64,000 nucleotides of DNA from the NCBI GenBank assembly GCA_947359465.1, contig OX375872.1, positions 86,129,819-86,193,818 of the forward strand, written 5' to 3'. This stretch comes from Metellina segmentata (lineage: Eukaryota; Arthropoda; Arachnida; Araneae; Tetragnathidae). Shown here piece after piece: positions 22,641 through 34,870 of the stretch (the first letter of the stretch is position 1; every line of letters starts with the position of its first letter). The position numbers and the translations under genes are program-made. The notes under the pieces are model-generated. The model ran no database searches, was not told the DNA's origin, and was given only the letters and a program-made list of their open reading frames with translations.

Positions 22641-23440
22641 TCCACATGAGTCATACAAATCACTGTTACGAAACATCGCGGGAAATCCAAGTACCAATAA
22701 AATCCCCACAAAGTGCGTAAAAATGTACATGAATTATTTTATAGTTCATCACCACTCTATCTGAGATCTATTTCCCTTTCCCATTTTTTCCCGGGAAGTA
22801 AACGCTCATCAATGTAACAACTGGAGAGCCACCGGAACAATATTTCCCTTTTCCTGACTTTCGTGCGAAAATGTACTTTCATTTCCCGTGGCTTTCGCAT
22901 CGTATTTACGACTTTCCGAGTGGATCTTCGATAGGCGCCTCGAATAATCTATGCCACGTAATTGCGATCCCTCTGCTACGATCCCTCCTGGCCAACAGTC
23001 CACTCCGAGCCAGGAGGAGCCTGCGGAATAGAAAAGTGCCCTCGTAATGGAGCCCACCCTCAACTAAACGACCCTCTGCCGAAAGTCAGAAAATCAATGT
23101 TAGTCTGGTAAAGGAAATAAAAAGACCATTTCGTGGAGGAACTTCCACGGCGTTTCAATTCGTTCCTTTGGGTTGGCGAGCAACGAATTCGATCCCACAC
23201 CGGGAGAAAAAAATCTTCGAGATTGAAGATTTTTTTCCACATTAACCTTAGTATATTTTCTGATCCCAGCCTCTGAACGCATCCTGTTTGAAGCGAAGAC
23301 ATTTCCAATCGCAGCAATACCCCGGTTGCCTCTCCAGTCATTCCGCTCTATTTGTTTTGCAACGCCATTCTTAAATGAAGTGCACTGTAGAAATGCACCT
23401 ACATCTTGGGTTTTTTAAAAATCTTCCCTGGAAAAAATTT
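22641..23440. other. GC-richer intronic patch, no gene recognised
   Basis: 22800-23340 is noticeably less AT-rich than its surroundings and has three minus-strand open frames of 60-93 codons, none with a family I recognise or with splice signals. It contains CTCCTGGCCAACAGTCCACTC and an imperfect CTCCTGG/CCAGGAG pair. Candidates are a conserved non-coding element or an old repeat. Confidence 0.3.
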
Positions 23441-24006
23441 AAGTACCTTTTATCATGCGAATTTGTTGAAATTGACGGCATACGGGCAATTTGATGACGG
23501 AATCCCCGAAGACGATTGAAATTCTTTAGACATTAATTATAGGAAAAGCTGCATTTTTGTGAATTTATCTACTTTTTATTTATGCCCTTCAGCATTATAA
23601 ATACCTTAAATCTAATGCTATATAGACAGTGTGTTCTATAATCAATGTATGCTGAATTTTTAAGATTCTTCTGAGAGAAATTAGAGTACCTTTTTTTTTT
23701 ATCATAAGAATTTTGGAAAATTGATGCACCAGGAGATTTGATAACTGTATTCCTGATGTGATTTAAATTGTTTAAAAGTTAACGTTATTTTGACGATAGA
23801 GGGAAAACTGCTTTTTGTAAAATAACCTCCCTACATCGTTAAATAATTTCTCATTGAGAAATAATTTTTCGTGAGAATACTATCATTATTATTGTAATTT
23901 TTTGGCAAATTGATACGCACGGATGATTTAACTGTATTCCCGGCGTGATTCCAACTGTTTAAAAGTTAACGTTATTTTGACGATAGAGAAAAAAGCTGCC
24001 TTTTTA
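23441..24006. repeat. Three diverged tandem copies, 190-260 bp spacing
   Basis: Units near 23441-23560, 23686-23818 and 23878-24006 share TACC/TACT-ATCAT...GAATTTT, GATTTGAT.ACTGTATTCC and AAAAGCTGC.TTTTT. The last two share GTTAACGTTATTTTGACGAT exactly, 187 bp apart. Confidence 0.75.
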
Positions 24007-24279
24007 GAAAGTCTTCTCTCTCTTTCTTCATAGTTAAATAATTCACATTATATAGTTCTTAATCAAATAAAAATATGATGCAATCCATACTCCAAAATCA
24101 AATCTTCTGCTTTTACAAATACAAACTGTACAATAATAACTGTACCACTCTTCTATTTTATATCAGTGCAGCTATGTGCATCATAATTTTAAACTAAATC
24201 AACTTTATAAAATTCGAACAGTAAAAATTTTCTTAATTTTTGTTTAAAAGCTATTGACTAACACTCTCGTAGATTTTCA

Positions 24280-24456
24280 TCATGTTGGCGAGTTTGGTTT
24301 AGATTAGCGGGTTGCCTGCTCAGGTGCAACCTCGTTATCTGACCGTGATTCCAAATTACGTGATATTGTTCTCGGATCTTTCCCTTGAGGTTTAACCTGG
24401 ACCGTCACCAATAGCACCTTGTGTTGCTCCAGTGTGACAGTAATTAAAATACCTAC
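24280..24456 (+). repeat. SINE, family B, with perfect 14-bp target duplication
   Basis: The 177-bp insert is flanked by CTCGTAGATTTTCA at 24266-24279 and 24457-24470, proof of retroposition. The head contains TGTTGGCGAGTTTGG (A-box-like). The conserved GACCGTGATTCCAAATTACG holds a weak B-box. The body TTCCCTTGAGGTTTAACCTG and the tail AATACCTAC recur in the other copies (21159, 25799, 43788). There is no long poly(A). Confidence 0.8.
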
Positions 24457-24791
24457 CTCGTAGATTTTCAATAACCAATCCGCTAAATTATCTGAAAATA
24501 ATGAAGATCAAAGTCACTAGCTAATGGTAATGAAAGAGATTAAATAGAAGTTTCCCACAAAAGCACTACCATTACAGAACATAATTCAAAATGTGCTGCA
24601 AAGGTAAAAGGTTTACAAAGTTACTAACAAATTTCCTTAAACCCCGTTTGAAACCTATATCTTTTGAACCTGCCTTACTTTTTGATCACATCGAATTTTT
24701 AGGAATTTAGTAAACTAATCTTTTACTATGCCAGTCAACTAGGCTATATAGTATTTTTACCAGGTACTTTACTTTTAGCTGTGTACACATC

Positions 24792-24895
24792 GTTTTTACA
24801 TTAAGTTGGGTTTTTACATTAAGTGTTGTTTTTACATTAAGTTGGGTTTTTACATTAAGTGTTGTTTTTACATTAAGTCGTTTTTACATTAAGTT
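24792..24895. repeat. Tandem TTTTTACATTAAG repeat
   Basis: Six units of 15-20 bp, arranged mostly as a 36-bp dimer, and bracketed on both sides by TGTGTACACATCG. Confidence 0.9.
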
Positions 24896-27800
24896 GTGTA
24901 CACATCGTACTAGTCCTATTCTGAATGTACTCGTTAAAGAGAAAAATAATATTTCATTCGTTCCACTGCGGAGTTTATCACGTGTGATGAACGATCAAGA
25001 CTTCACTGTGCATTTATTTAGAAGCGTTAAGGTGTGACAAAATATTCCTTATTCTGGAAATTTTAAAATCACGTGTATGTAATGTTGGGCAAAGTTTAAT
25101 CTGACTAATTATTGAAAACTAATGACTTCAAATTAATCATGACTAATGAATGAAAATTTAGTTTTATATCTTTCGCAATTACTAATGATTGATTTAGCTT
25201 TAATTTTAATCAAGTAATAATGTCATGTAAGTATGATTGGTAGTCTGAATCCAGTAAAATTAGTGTGTGCCTGTGGAAAGTTTTGCAATAGAATACGCAA
25301 CAACCCACATGCAGTTAAAATTAAAATAAATTGACAAAGGGGACAACATTGATTTATATTTTACAACATAAAAATATTCACGTTACTCAACAAAAAAATC
25401 AAGTGAATCAAAAAAAATTTTTTTTTTTTAATTCGATTGTTTTATAGTAATGAAATCGTTTCTTGAAATAGCTTAAACTGGGTTTCAGAATAACTCGTTT
25501 CCCAAACATATCGTCGGATAGTTTATTAAATTTTGGTTGATTTTTATAGATTGCAAAGAAAACCATTCTTTATTCGTGTTCAGATTATGGTATAAGCGTA
25601 TCGGCATAAGTATATTCTTTGTTAACATAAATAGCCCGTTTGGTTGTGCGCCTTAAATCCAATTACCTACCTAAAAATAAGTTAACCTTGCAAAACATTT
25701 CATCGCGACTTTTCTCAGAAAAAAAAAATTAATTCTTTTCGAGAAAATCATGCAAATTCGGATTAAAAAGTATCGTCAAAGTAATTTTTTCACCCAGTAT
25801 AGATTGTCATCTGACCGTGATTCAAAATTACGAGTTGGTATCCTCATTTCCATTGGGATTGATGCCAGATCCTCGCCAATAACCCGTAGTGTTGTTCCAT
25901 TGTGAAGTAAATGCAACTACTTACCTATCTCCACTATAAGAATTCAATTAACATACTCATGACTAATATTAATGAATGAATGATCAATTTTCATTGACTT
26001 TAGTTGTGGTTATGACTAATCTATCAACCAGGATTAACTTAAGTAAAGATTAAAATTTTATTTAACTAATGAATCGATTGAAAAATTTAATTGATTACAC
26101 CGAACTCTGAATGCATGTATAGTTGCGTACTTTGTTGGGCAAAATATATTTCTGCACAAAGATATACAAAAGGTATGTATAAAGTTGGTATGACCGTGCA
26201 CATTACATTCCCTGGTCGTCAAAGCAGAAACCATTTCGTGCTGATCTCAAATAACAAGGTTCCATTTATCTGTTTTAAATCTTTAATAAAGTATAATCAT
26301 TCCAGTGATTGCTTCATTAATCAAGATGTAGGTGTGATAAAAATGGGAGAAATAATAAATTTATTCAATTTACATCGCACTCGATTTTTGTAACTACGGA
26401 ACAAATTAATCCCGCGTATTTCGCCCTTCAGTTAGTCTCATTCCTTCCTCCAAACGCAACGAAAATCTTAAGAACAAGTTTGGAGCCACCCCTTGCATTC
26501 GGTAAATTTAATTCCAACATATTTACTTTTTGCTTTGAGTGACAAGCGTAAATACGCTTGAGCAATAACAAACTGAGAAGTAAAATCAAAACAAGAGGGG
26601 GAATGTCTGCATTGTGCGCAGTTGCTGAGCAGAGGCGTGGACCTGGAACATAAACATTGTGCCTGACTAAATCTTTTAATCAAAATATAATACAGTATTG
26701 AAATGCATCGTTAGACTTAATTTCAGATGAGGTTTTTTCTTTTAAAAGGAAAGAGAATAATTCGAATTAATGTTTGGAAGCGGAAATCCCTATAAAATTA
26801 AACGGCCTTCTTGATCTCTGACATCTCTTTAACATTATCTTCTGACGTGTATTGCACATGGTCTTTGGTATATTTCATTGGAATTCGCTGTACTGCAGAA
26901 ATATTATTTGTATAAAGACAGCGTCATAGTTTGGGTGGATTAATTAGAAGTTGTTTCAGTGCATTATTATTTGCATTTAAATGAATTTGTTCTTCGTTTG
27001 ATTGTTAAGCTAGCATTATAGCTGTTATATGAAATAAATTATTTTATGCATATTTTTACCTTCAAAAAAATGCTGATATGCTTATACATACGCTTCGGGG
27101 CTTTAGATATGAGATTAAAATCCTCCGAATTACAGGCTGGCTTAAATTCCTCGTTTCGTCTAATTCCTTGAGTATACTAATACAAACCGAATGATATATT
27201 GAATAAATCTAAATTAAAATAAAACCTAACTCCACTTTTAAAAACAGGATGTTATCAAAGTATTTTGTTTTCTGACTATTTTCTAAATACCTTTCGTGAA
27301 ATATTTTAGTGAAAGGTATATCAAATATCCGTCAAATCGTCCAATGCTTCTGATGTATTCTAATGTAAAAAGCAAAGCGAATAATTTATATTCCTCGAAT
27401 AAACAACACTAGTTCAGTCATTTATTGCTTTTATCTAGAAAATTCATCGCCATTAAGTAGAAAGAAAGGTTTCGCGTGATACTGAAATGCCAAAGTGAGT
27501 TCTGTTGAAAGATAAGGTAATGCCGGAGAAATGGGGATTAAGGTTAAGCTCTTTTCAAAACTAATTAAACGGATACGTTGTAGTTACAATAGAAAAAACG
27601 TGTTGGTCAATTACTGTTACTGTAAATCAAGTGTGCTTTATGCATTTAAAAATAGGGTATCACCAGAAGTTACAGCTAACGTAAACGTAGAGTAATAATT
27701 TTGTACTTGTTTGTGAGTCTTCTGGGGAAGTGTTAATGTACTCATTTGAGTCACTGTACTATAATTTTCTATTAATCGCGTTAATTTCAAACAAATGACC

Positions 27801-28329
27801 GTTATGATAAAAGGGACAATAATTTGAGAACATTTTGTTTTTAGAACATTTCAACGCAAAACTAAAGCATAAAACAGTGCATAAAATTTAATATAATTTT
27901 TTCCTTTTTGTTCAAGATCAGTGTTTATGTCCAAGTTACACTTGAACAGGAAATGTAGCTCACATTGTATTTTATATATATCTCTACAATGTTTTCTCAC
28001 AGTTCTAATATATTATCGGTCATCTTATGCTTAAAAATACGCAAGTGCAAAACTTTTTATTTATGATTGATATTAAACTTGTATGTTAAATACACTCGTA
28101 AAGTACTTATTTTTCCATGTGATGAACTAAAATGTTTTTGACAAAAAATTTAAATAATTTTTGTAGCATGAATTATTATTTTAATATAGTCAATTTCTCG
28201 TGTACTTAGGTTAATAATGCTTTTCACTAGAGCTTATTAATATATATGCATGTGTTTTTATACTCTATGCCAAAATGTAATGACGAAAATCATAGAAAAT
28301 AAGCCAAATTAAAAAAAAAATAGACATTC
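24896..28329. other. Large-intron sequence, no gene; contains one SINE
   Basis: AT-rich. Apart from the family B SINE at 25799-25932, I see only loose ACTAATGAATGAAAATTT-type motifs around 25090-25210 and 25970-26090, possibly the ends of an old inverted-repeat element. The + frame at 26091-26393 has no recognisable domain. Confidence 0.35.
25799..25932 (+). repeat. SINE, family B, 5'-truncated copy
   Basis: Matches the 24280 copy from ATCTGACCGTGATTCAAAAT to the tail ACTACTTACCTATC. The tRNA-like head is missing. Confidence 0.65.
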
Positions 28330-28985
28330 AGAAAACATAAGTCGTTGATGAAAATTAATATAATGTTATAATTGATGTGACTTTCTTACCACAGATTTAC
28401 ATTTCCTGAGATAGTGAAAACAATTTTCAATGTAAAACATGAAGGTAACTTTAAAAATATAACCACTTAAAGTAGCTGCATGCCTTACATTTTCACCTAA
28501 ATTTCGCTTGTTTCTCAAAATATTATGTATTAAACTATTAAAAAAAAGTGTGTGCATGGTGCAAAACTGAAATATTCTTAACTAATGCATCGCAGTTCAT
28601 AGTTAAAGACGTAGTAGATGTAAGTCATTACAACGTTATAAATTATATGACACTATCTTATTACACAACTTGTTTTTACATTACCAAAGACAGTGCTTAT
28701 AACTTAAAAAGTAAACCAATATTGTAACTTTTTCTTTTTCCCTTGTTTCAACTCATTCTAAAAATAAAGGACATTTCTAAACATTTTGCTTTTCGTAAAA
28801 AGTATCATTCCCTAAAGTAGATACATTTTTTACCTTAATATTCCTTTTGCCTTACATTTTATTTTTTACATAACTTTCGCTTATTTCTCAAAATATTAAA
28901 TATGAAACAATTCAAGTAAGACAGCATGTTCATGGTAGAAAACTAAAATGGTCTTAACACAATGCATAGCATGTTCATACATAAA
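28330..28985. repeat. Diverged direct duplication
   Basis: 28455-28610 and 28800-28985 share TGCCTTACATTTT, TTTCGCTTRTTTCTCAAAAT, CATGGT.SAAAACT and CTTAACNNAATGCAT, so this is an old tandem duplication of intron sequence. Confidence 0.6.
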
Positions 28986-29878
28986 CAACCCCACGGCAAC
29001 TGTCGTTATTTTTTCAGAAGCGACATTTTATGCCGATCAGTTCTCCAGGAAAATACTTTAAAATTCCTGTTTGTCACTGTCACGTCAAGCGAAAGATCTA
29101 TTCGGAACAAAGATTTTATTCCACCAACATGACAAACTGTCGCCCAGAAACGATACATCGTTCTTGAGATGATGCGCACGTTGGAGTTTCCAATTTCTAT
29201 CGATTTAAAAAATAAAAAATAAAATCGAAAATTCGTTCTAGGTGGAATGGAAAAATGCGACACCGGCAGTTTAAAAGCATAGCACAGCTTTCTCTTGATG
29301 TTAAATATTATGGATATTCTGTTTCCTGGGTAAAACCTATTTTATTTAGACCAAGTTCACCATGTTCGCCGAAGATTCTTTTCAGCAGAAGGATCTTCGA
29401 TCGAGTGAACCATCCTGGGAGAAGCACTCTGAATAGCGACTTTAAACACGGAAAAGAGTGCGCTCTTTACTTCATTCATTCTTCAGGTTGAATGGTGGGG
29501 TTTTATTGATCATTTTTTCAAGTATTGCTGGGAAAACGTATTCCACTGAGAAAGGAAATGCAGGTGTCTGCAAACAGTAGTAAAGATTAAATCCAAGAGA
29601 CACTAAACTTACAGCGCTCCCTATCTGTTCGATTCTGTCTTTCTGTAAATTTGATGTAAATTCTCCAAAGTAGAGTGGTGATATTTGCTTCCATCATTTC
29701 GATCAACACCTAGGGGATTTGAAACTTAAAAAAGGCGATTAGCTGCTCGAAAAATCAAAGGGATAAGATCAGGTAGATTTTTGCAAGAGTGAGATGCGTA
29801 ACTTACTGTGCTGCTGATAAAGTGTTAAATGCATTAAAACGCTCAGTATATTAATAACATGCGTTCGGATTGTATGAT
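28986..29878. other. GC-richer intronic patch
   Basis: 29000-29500 is less AT-rich than its flanks, with opposing 78-85 codon open frames that match no family I know. It includes GAAGATTCTTTTCAGCAGAA and GGATCTTCGATCGAG. It may be a regulatory element or conserved non-coding DNA; nothing more can be said from sequence alone. Confidence 0.25.
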
Positions 29879-29990
29879 ATGACGTGATCAAGATCTGATC
29901 AGTTTTCTTCTAAAGGCGAGATGTCTCATCCATCAAGATCTAGTCAGTTTTGATAACGAGGAGACATCTCTTCGAGACAGACGGGTTGAG
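29879..29990 (+). mobile_element. F1 element, 5'-truncated copy
   Basis: Two F1 cores (TGATCAAGATCTGATCAGTT and ATCCATCAAGATCTAGTCAG) and the right end CTTCGAGACAGACGGGTTGA. No left end is visible. Confidence 0.6.
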
Positions 29991-30134
29991 ATAAAAACTC
30001 TTGCAGAAACTACTGATTTGAGCAAAATTTAATACAAGATACGGTTTGTCACTTTACTTTCGCTGTGCTGTTGATACAATCAAATGCGCTAAAACACTTA
30101 ATTGAGTAATAATATATGTTCGGTTCATATTCAG

Positions 30135-30478
30135 TCAACTCTCCAAGTGGTTTCGACACGTCATCAAGATATTGCCTACTTTTTATAATAATGAGATCAA
30201 GATCTGGGAAATTGTTTCTAGTGGCAAAGTGTCACGTCCATCAAGATCTGGTCAATTGTTACTAGTGGCAATATGTCACGTCCATCAATATCTTGTCAGT
30301 TGTTTCTAGTGTCAAGGTGTCACGTCCATCAAGATCTCGTCAATTGTTTCTAGTGTCAAGGTGTCACGTCCATCAAGATCTCGTCAATTGTTTCTAGTGG
30401 AAAGGTGTCACGTCCATCAATATCTGGCCACTTTTGCTAAAAAGACGACACCTCTTCGAGAGGAGCCAGGAGTCTTAA
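30135..30478 (+). mobile_element. F1 element with internal 44-bp array
   Basis: Left end TCAACTCTCCAAGTGGTTTCGA and right end GAGAGGAGCCAGGAGTCTTAA. At 344 bp it is the longest F1 copy, because its middle has expanded into five 44-bp units (30233-30452). Confidence 0.85.
30233..30452 (+). repeat. 44-bp tandem array, five units
   Basis: CACGTCCATCAAGATCT (third unit onset CACGTCCATCAATATCT) starts at 30233, 30277, 30321, 30365 and 30409, an exact 44-bp step. Units 3 and 4 are nearly identical, showing recent local amplification. Confidence 0.95.
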
Positions 30479-30880
30479 GAGAAACATTGCAAAAAATACT
30501 TACAATGCTTTGAGTAAAACTTTATTCCAGATGCGGTTCGTCGGTTCAACTATCATTTTTTGCTACTCAAGGGATAATTAGACCTGGACTGGCTGTTTAA
30601 AGTGGATTACGAACCCTGACTAGCATTCACGTCAGGATTCAAATCAGAGCAGCTTCAGCCGAGGATCCGAGTGTTAACCACTTAGCTACCTGTTAGTGTA
30701 AAAAAATCAATTTATTCAGGATTAGTTTTGGAATTAGTTTGCGTTTTCTTAGTTTGAGTTTCGTCAAATAAGTTTCAACAAATTCATTAAAGTATCATTA
30801 CAAACCACAGCACAGTACTTCTGATTTTGTTGAAAATTTAAATATCATAATATGATTTTTCTCGTTTGGTGAAATACTTT

Positions 30881-30975
30881 TTAACCCTAAAAATGGTTTC
30901 GATGAGGTATATCGTCCACCGATATCTGACCAATTTCACTAAAGACGAGATATCTCTTCATCAAGATTCAGAACT
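30881..30975 (+). mobile_element. F1 element, 3'-truncated copy
   Basis: Begins TTAACCCTAAAAATGGTTTC and continues into GTCCACCGATATCTGACCAA and GACGAGATATCTCTTCATCA. The right end is absent. Confidence 0.6.
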
Positions 30976-31758
30976 ACTTAGTATCTTCAGACCTTCATAT
31001 TTATCATGTAGAACGTTATAGCGTAATAAAATGGATCCCGTAACATTGGCTTAACTTTGGGATAACCTTTTGAAATCCCGTCTTTTCAAAACCTGAATAT
31101 ATAATGGTTAATGATACAACAAAGTATAAAATAGAATTTTAATTTTCTTCATTTATTCTACTAAATGAACAGTGGAGCATTGAAAACAAAAATAAAACGC
31201 ATAGTATCTAAAGATAATTAAGTAAATGCCTTTCGATGTCAGAGTAATTAACTGTTTCTGTCCCATTAAGTTTTTCACTTGTTTTTAGAATAAAACACAA
31301 GTAAAAAGTTTTTGGAATTTTCTTTTCTTCGTTTCTTTTTTGTACTTGAAGTAAATCTGATCACTTTACTAAACTGGAAAACATAAATAATGTTCTAAAT
31401 TTATTGATTTGAAACTACAGGAATATGAAACGTGTATTATGTACATGTATTATGTACTTTGCTTAATCTCATTACAATATAACGTATCTTAGAGAAAAAA
31501 CATATTAAATGGCAATTTTTTTATCCAACAGATGTTTAAAGTTTAATAAAAATATAATATTTTAAACAGATTTCAATGTGACCATGTATTCCTCATCATT
31601 ATGAAAATTAGCATTTAGTTCCCCAAAAAAGTGTCAGTAAATGACTTTCTCCTATAATCGACTATCCATAAAATGGGTTCAATACTGTTGATATCCATTT
31701 TGAAAAATAATCTACATATAATCGTGATGTGCAAGATAAACTTTAAAATAAAATAGTA

Positions 31759-32498
31759 TTAAGGGGGTCCGGGACACATTGAAAAAAAATTTTTATTAGT
31801 TAATTTAGAGTTTTGATTTTTTTTTGTACTGATTACCCATCTAACTAATAAGCAAAATCACAACACAAAATTTTTCCAAAAGGTTTTTAAAAATTTTAAA
31901 TTAAAATATTTTGAAAAAAAAAGAGGGGTCATTTTAAATTGCTAAGACTCAAAATATTCTTGATCAATTTTCAAAATTCTTGCAGTAAATTATTCACAAA
32001 TTTATAAACTTTAATTCTGATTCAGCAATTTAAAAAATATTAATTTAATAAAAAATAAAAAACATTTGAATGAAAATTTTTGAAAATTATAAGGTACTTT
32101 TTTTTTAAAAAGTCATATTTTCAAAAGTAAATATTTGTTTCAAATTTGCTGAATCAAAATTAAAGTATAATGTTTGAAAAAGATATATTCCAAATTTCAA
32201 CCATTAAACTTTATCGGTTTTCGACTTATAGCAATTTAAATAGAGGAAATCTTGAAAAAATGTATCACGGAGAAAAACGCATTTAAAGTTTTAAAGACAG
32301 ATGTTGTTGCCATGACAACAACTGTCGAGAGTGTTAGATTTTCAAAACAACGCACCACAAAAATTATTATACCTCTAGTTCTAATTAAGATAGAAACGTG
32401 ATTTAGACGTCATTTTAAGCAGAAAAACATAGAGAATTTCTTAAAAAATAAAAAATAATTCGAAAATTTTATGATTTTTGTGTCCCGGACCCCCTTAA
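31759..32498. mobile_element. F2 element, intact 740-bp copy
   Basis: Perfect inverted ends TTAAGGGGGTCCGGGACACA (31759-31778) and TGTGTCCCGGACCCCCTTAA. TTAA is both the target and the outermost sequence. The core is AT-rich and non-coding, with a GC-richer patch TTGTTGCCATGACAACAACT near 32308 that is itself a small palindrome. TTAA targeting and GGG/CCC ends fit a piggyBac-type non-autonomous element. Confidence 0.85.
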
Positions 32499-33194
32499 TG
32501 TAACCTGGAATCATTTTATAAATTTGTCACAACCAACTCGTGTTATTTTCATTTATTTATTTCAAATATTGAAAATCATAGATTAGAACAATTCAGTTAC
32601 GAAGAAATTAATAGTACTGAACTATAACTCTTAAATACATTTTACCGCTCTCTGTCAATTTCTTGATTCACATATTGATGAACAAAATGGCTTAGTTATT
32701 GATATTGATATATGACAAAATCAACTATTTTAATTTTAATAATAACACGTGTTAGTTCTCTGGGGTTTTAATATTTCCATATACAGAAATATTATTTACA
32801 ATCAAATTTACAGAGTTATTCATATTTGCATAGATTAAAATCTTGTAATATGTAAACAAATTCAGGTATTAAAAGCCACCCTTCAAATTACTGATTTTTC
32901 CCAGTAATTGCCTAAAACTTTTTCCATAATTCTTAGTTAACCCCTTAAAATATAAATTACTACCTATTGTTTTGATGAAAGTTTGATGATTTGGAGTTTT
33001 GTTGTTTCTAGTAAAACTCATAGTACGGTATTACTTTTTGGCGTAATGTTGGTGTAGTTTACCAGGGTTCACTCAAGCAAACGAGGTCTTATTTGATCAC
33101 GTGGAACTTATTACCAACACTTATGTATCTATTTTCAAATTAAATGTATTTTTATTCTGCAATATCCTTGATTAGTGTTACACAAAATATATGT

Positions 33195-33905
33195 AGTAAA
33201 TAAAATATGTATTATTTATCTCCATTTATCGAATGCTTATGTGGTATTCGGATGTCACTATCAAAATACAACTCCTGTGGGAATCGACATGCAACGTCAT
33301 AGTAAATTGCGAAATTTAAATAGACAAAATTGCTATTTCGCTCATTTCTACACTTTTCAAAAATGTTTGTATTCAAAAGTGGCCTGTTTCCGCTTGTTAA
33401 CCGGACACGACTATCTCCAACAGCACCTACATAGAATTGGTGTGGCTACCTCCCCGATCTGTCCGCTTTGTTGCGATGGTGTTATGAACAAACAACACCT
33501 TGCGGAGTGCTCTAATTTACAGGACATTGACATCAGGGATTCCTCCCCCTTAAGGACTTTCTTCGCTATATTGGACGGCAAGACAGCGTATGGCCGAAAG
33601 GCCTTGAGCTGGGCGTAGGATAAAAAAAAACTTTTCATAAATGTTCGAAATGATTCCAATTGTTTTCTTTTTCATATTAAAAACATTTCTATTCTTCACC
33701 CTGATTATTTTTTTTATGCAAACAGTAAATAAAATAACATTTATTTATCTCCGTTTCCAATACTTCGGTGGTATTAAGATGCCATTATCACACAAAATAC
33801 TACTCCTGTGAGAATCGGCATGTGAAGTGATACAAAATCCCCAAATTTGAAATAGACAAAATTACCATTATGCTCGTTTCTATTATGCACTTTTCAAAAA
33901 TGGCC
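33195..33905. repeat. Direct duplication, period 529 bp, flanking a retrotransposon insertion
   Basis: 33195-33367 and 33724-33905 are diverged copies (AGTAAATAAAAT ... CACTTTTCAAAAATG). The second copy reads straight through the point where the first is interrupted by the LINE fragment, so it preserves the empty site. Confidence 0.8.
33368..33630 (+). mobile_element. 5'-truncated non-LTR retrotransposon tail
   Basis: A 263-bp insertion flanked by CTTTTCAAAAATGTT (33353-33367) and CTTTTCATAAATGTT (33631-33645), a 15-bp target duplication with one mismatch, and ending in nine A. The + strand encodes the C-terminal zinc-binding part of a non-LTR polyprotein: FRLLTGHDYLQQHLHRIG, then C-x2-C...H-x4-C (CPLCCDGVMNKQHLAEC). 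The stop TAG at 33617 lies just before the poly(A). The catalytic reverse transcriptase is missing, as expected for 5' truncation. Confidence 0.85.
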
Positions 33906-34309
33906 AAAATGGTTTTTAAGTGCACCAGATCAGCAATTTCTGTTTCCGATCACGGAGAGCGGTTCATTCCAGGAAGTTTGAATAGTTACTGGAATTTTAT
34001 TTTGCATTGAGAAGCGTTTCTCTGTATTTATGACGACATTTCCCACCTCTCTCTCTCTTATCTGTGGCGAGGGATATTTTTACGGGTCTTCTATTTTAAG
34101 CGCTACTCTTTTATGTGCGATTCTATGGAAGCATAAAAATACCCCAGGCCACAGAAGCGGTTTTCGGAGCTTATAAAACAACGCTTCGATCGCTATTAGC
34201 TTTACCAAAACGGCTGTTTTAATAGCGAAATGAATCTAGATTACCAGGCTTTTATTGCCTTTTTAAAGTATTTAAGAAAAGAACAGGCTTTGGAAAGACC
34301 AAGATGTAA
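33906..34309. other. Intronic, slightly GC-richer, no gene seen
   Basis: Contains a short CTCTCTCTCT tract near 34050 and no coding frame of note. Confidence 0.3.
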
Positions 34310-34870
34310 GAACAAAGTAAGCAATGATGTAAAACGTTACAATTGGATGATCTTATCGGATACCTGGTTTCTGTCGTAAAAAATCTGCTATTTAAAGACT
34401 AGTTTTGTACTTTTGTATGGATACTAAAATGCTTTATTTACTTCCAATAATAGCATAAATCCGACTCAATTTATGTTCTCAGATTCGACAAAATTATGAA
34501 CAGAGTAGGCAATTATGTAAAACATTACAATTGGATGATCTCAATGCATTCAAGATTTCTGTCATAAAGATCTTTAAGGACTATTTTTGTAGGGTTCACA
34601 AAAATTCTGTGTGTGTACTTGCTTCGAATATTAACATAAACCTAACTCGATTTTTATTCTCAGATTCAGCAAAATTATTAACAGAGTAGGCAATGATGTA
34701 AAAAGCTACAATTGGTTTATCTTATCGGATACCTGGTTACTTTCGTACAAAATCTGCCATTTAAAGACTATTTTTGTATGGTTGTATGGATACCACAATG
34801 CTTTATTTGCTTCCGATAGTAACATAAATTTGACTCAATTTTTATTCTCAGATTCGGAAAAATTATGCTA
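34310..34870. repeat. Tandem triplication, units of 181-188 bp
   Basis: GCAATKATGTAAAA starts at 34321, 34509 and 34690. Each unit continues with ACAATTGG.T.ATCT, GACTATTTTTGTA and TTATTCTCAGATTC. The first and third units share ATCTTATCGGATACCTGGTT. Confidence 0.85.

Noticed and set aside
22809..23341. Minus-strand open frames of 60-93 codons
   Set aside because: Overlapping frames with no family resemblance or splice context; kept only as a composition anomaly.
25085..26150. A complete inverted-repeat element around the 25.8-kb SINE
   Set aside because: GTTGGGCAAA occurs on both sides but in the same orientation, and the ACTAATGAATGAA motifs do not form clean ends.
26091..26393. Open frame of 100 codons on the + strand
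   Set aside because: Starts in AT-rich repeat-like DNA, with no domain, no splice sites and no codon bias.
30233..30452. Regularly spaced repeats resembling a CRISPR array
   Set aside because: The units are contiguous with no unique spacers, and the setting is a eukaryotic intron inside an F1 element.
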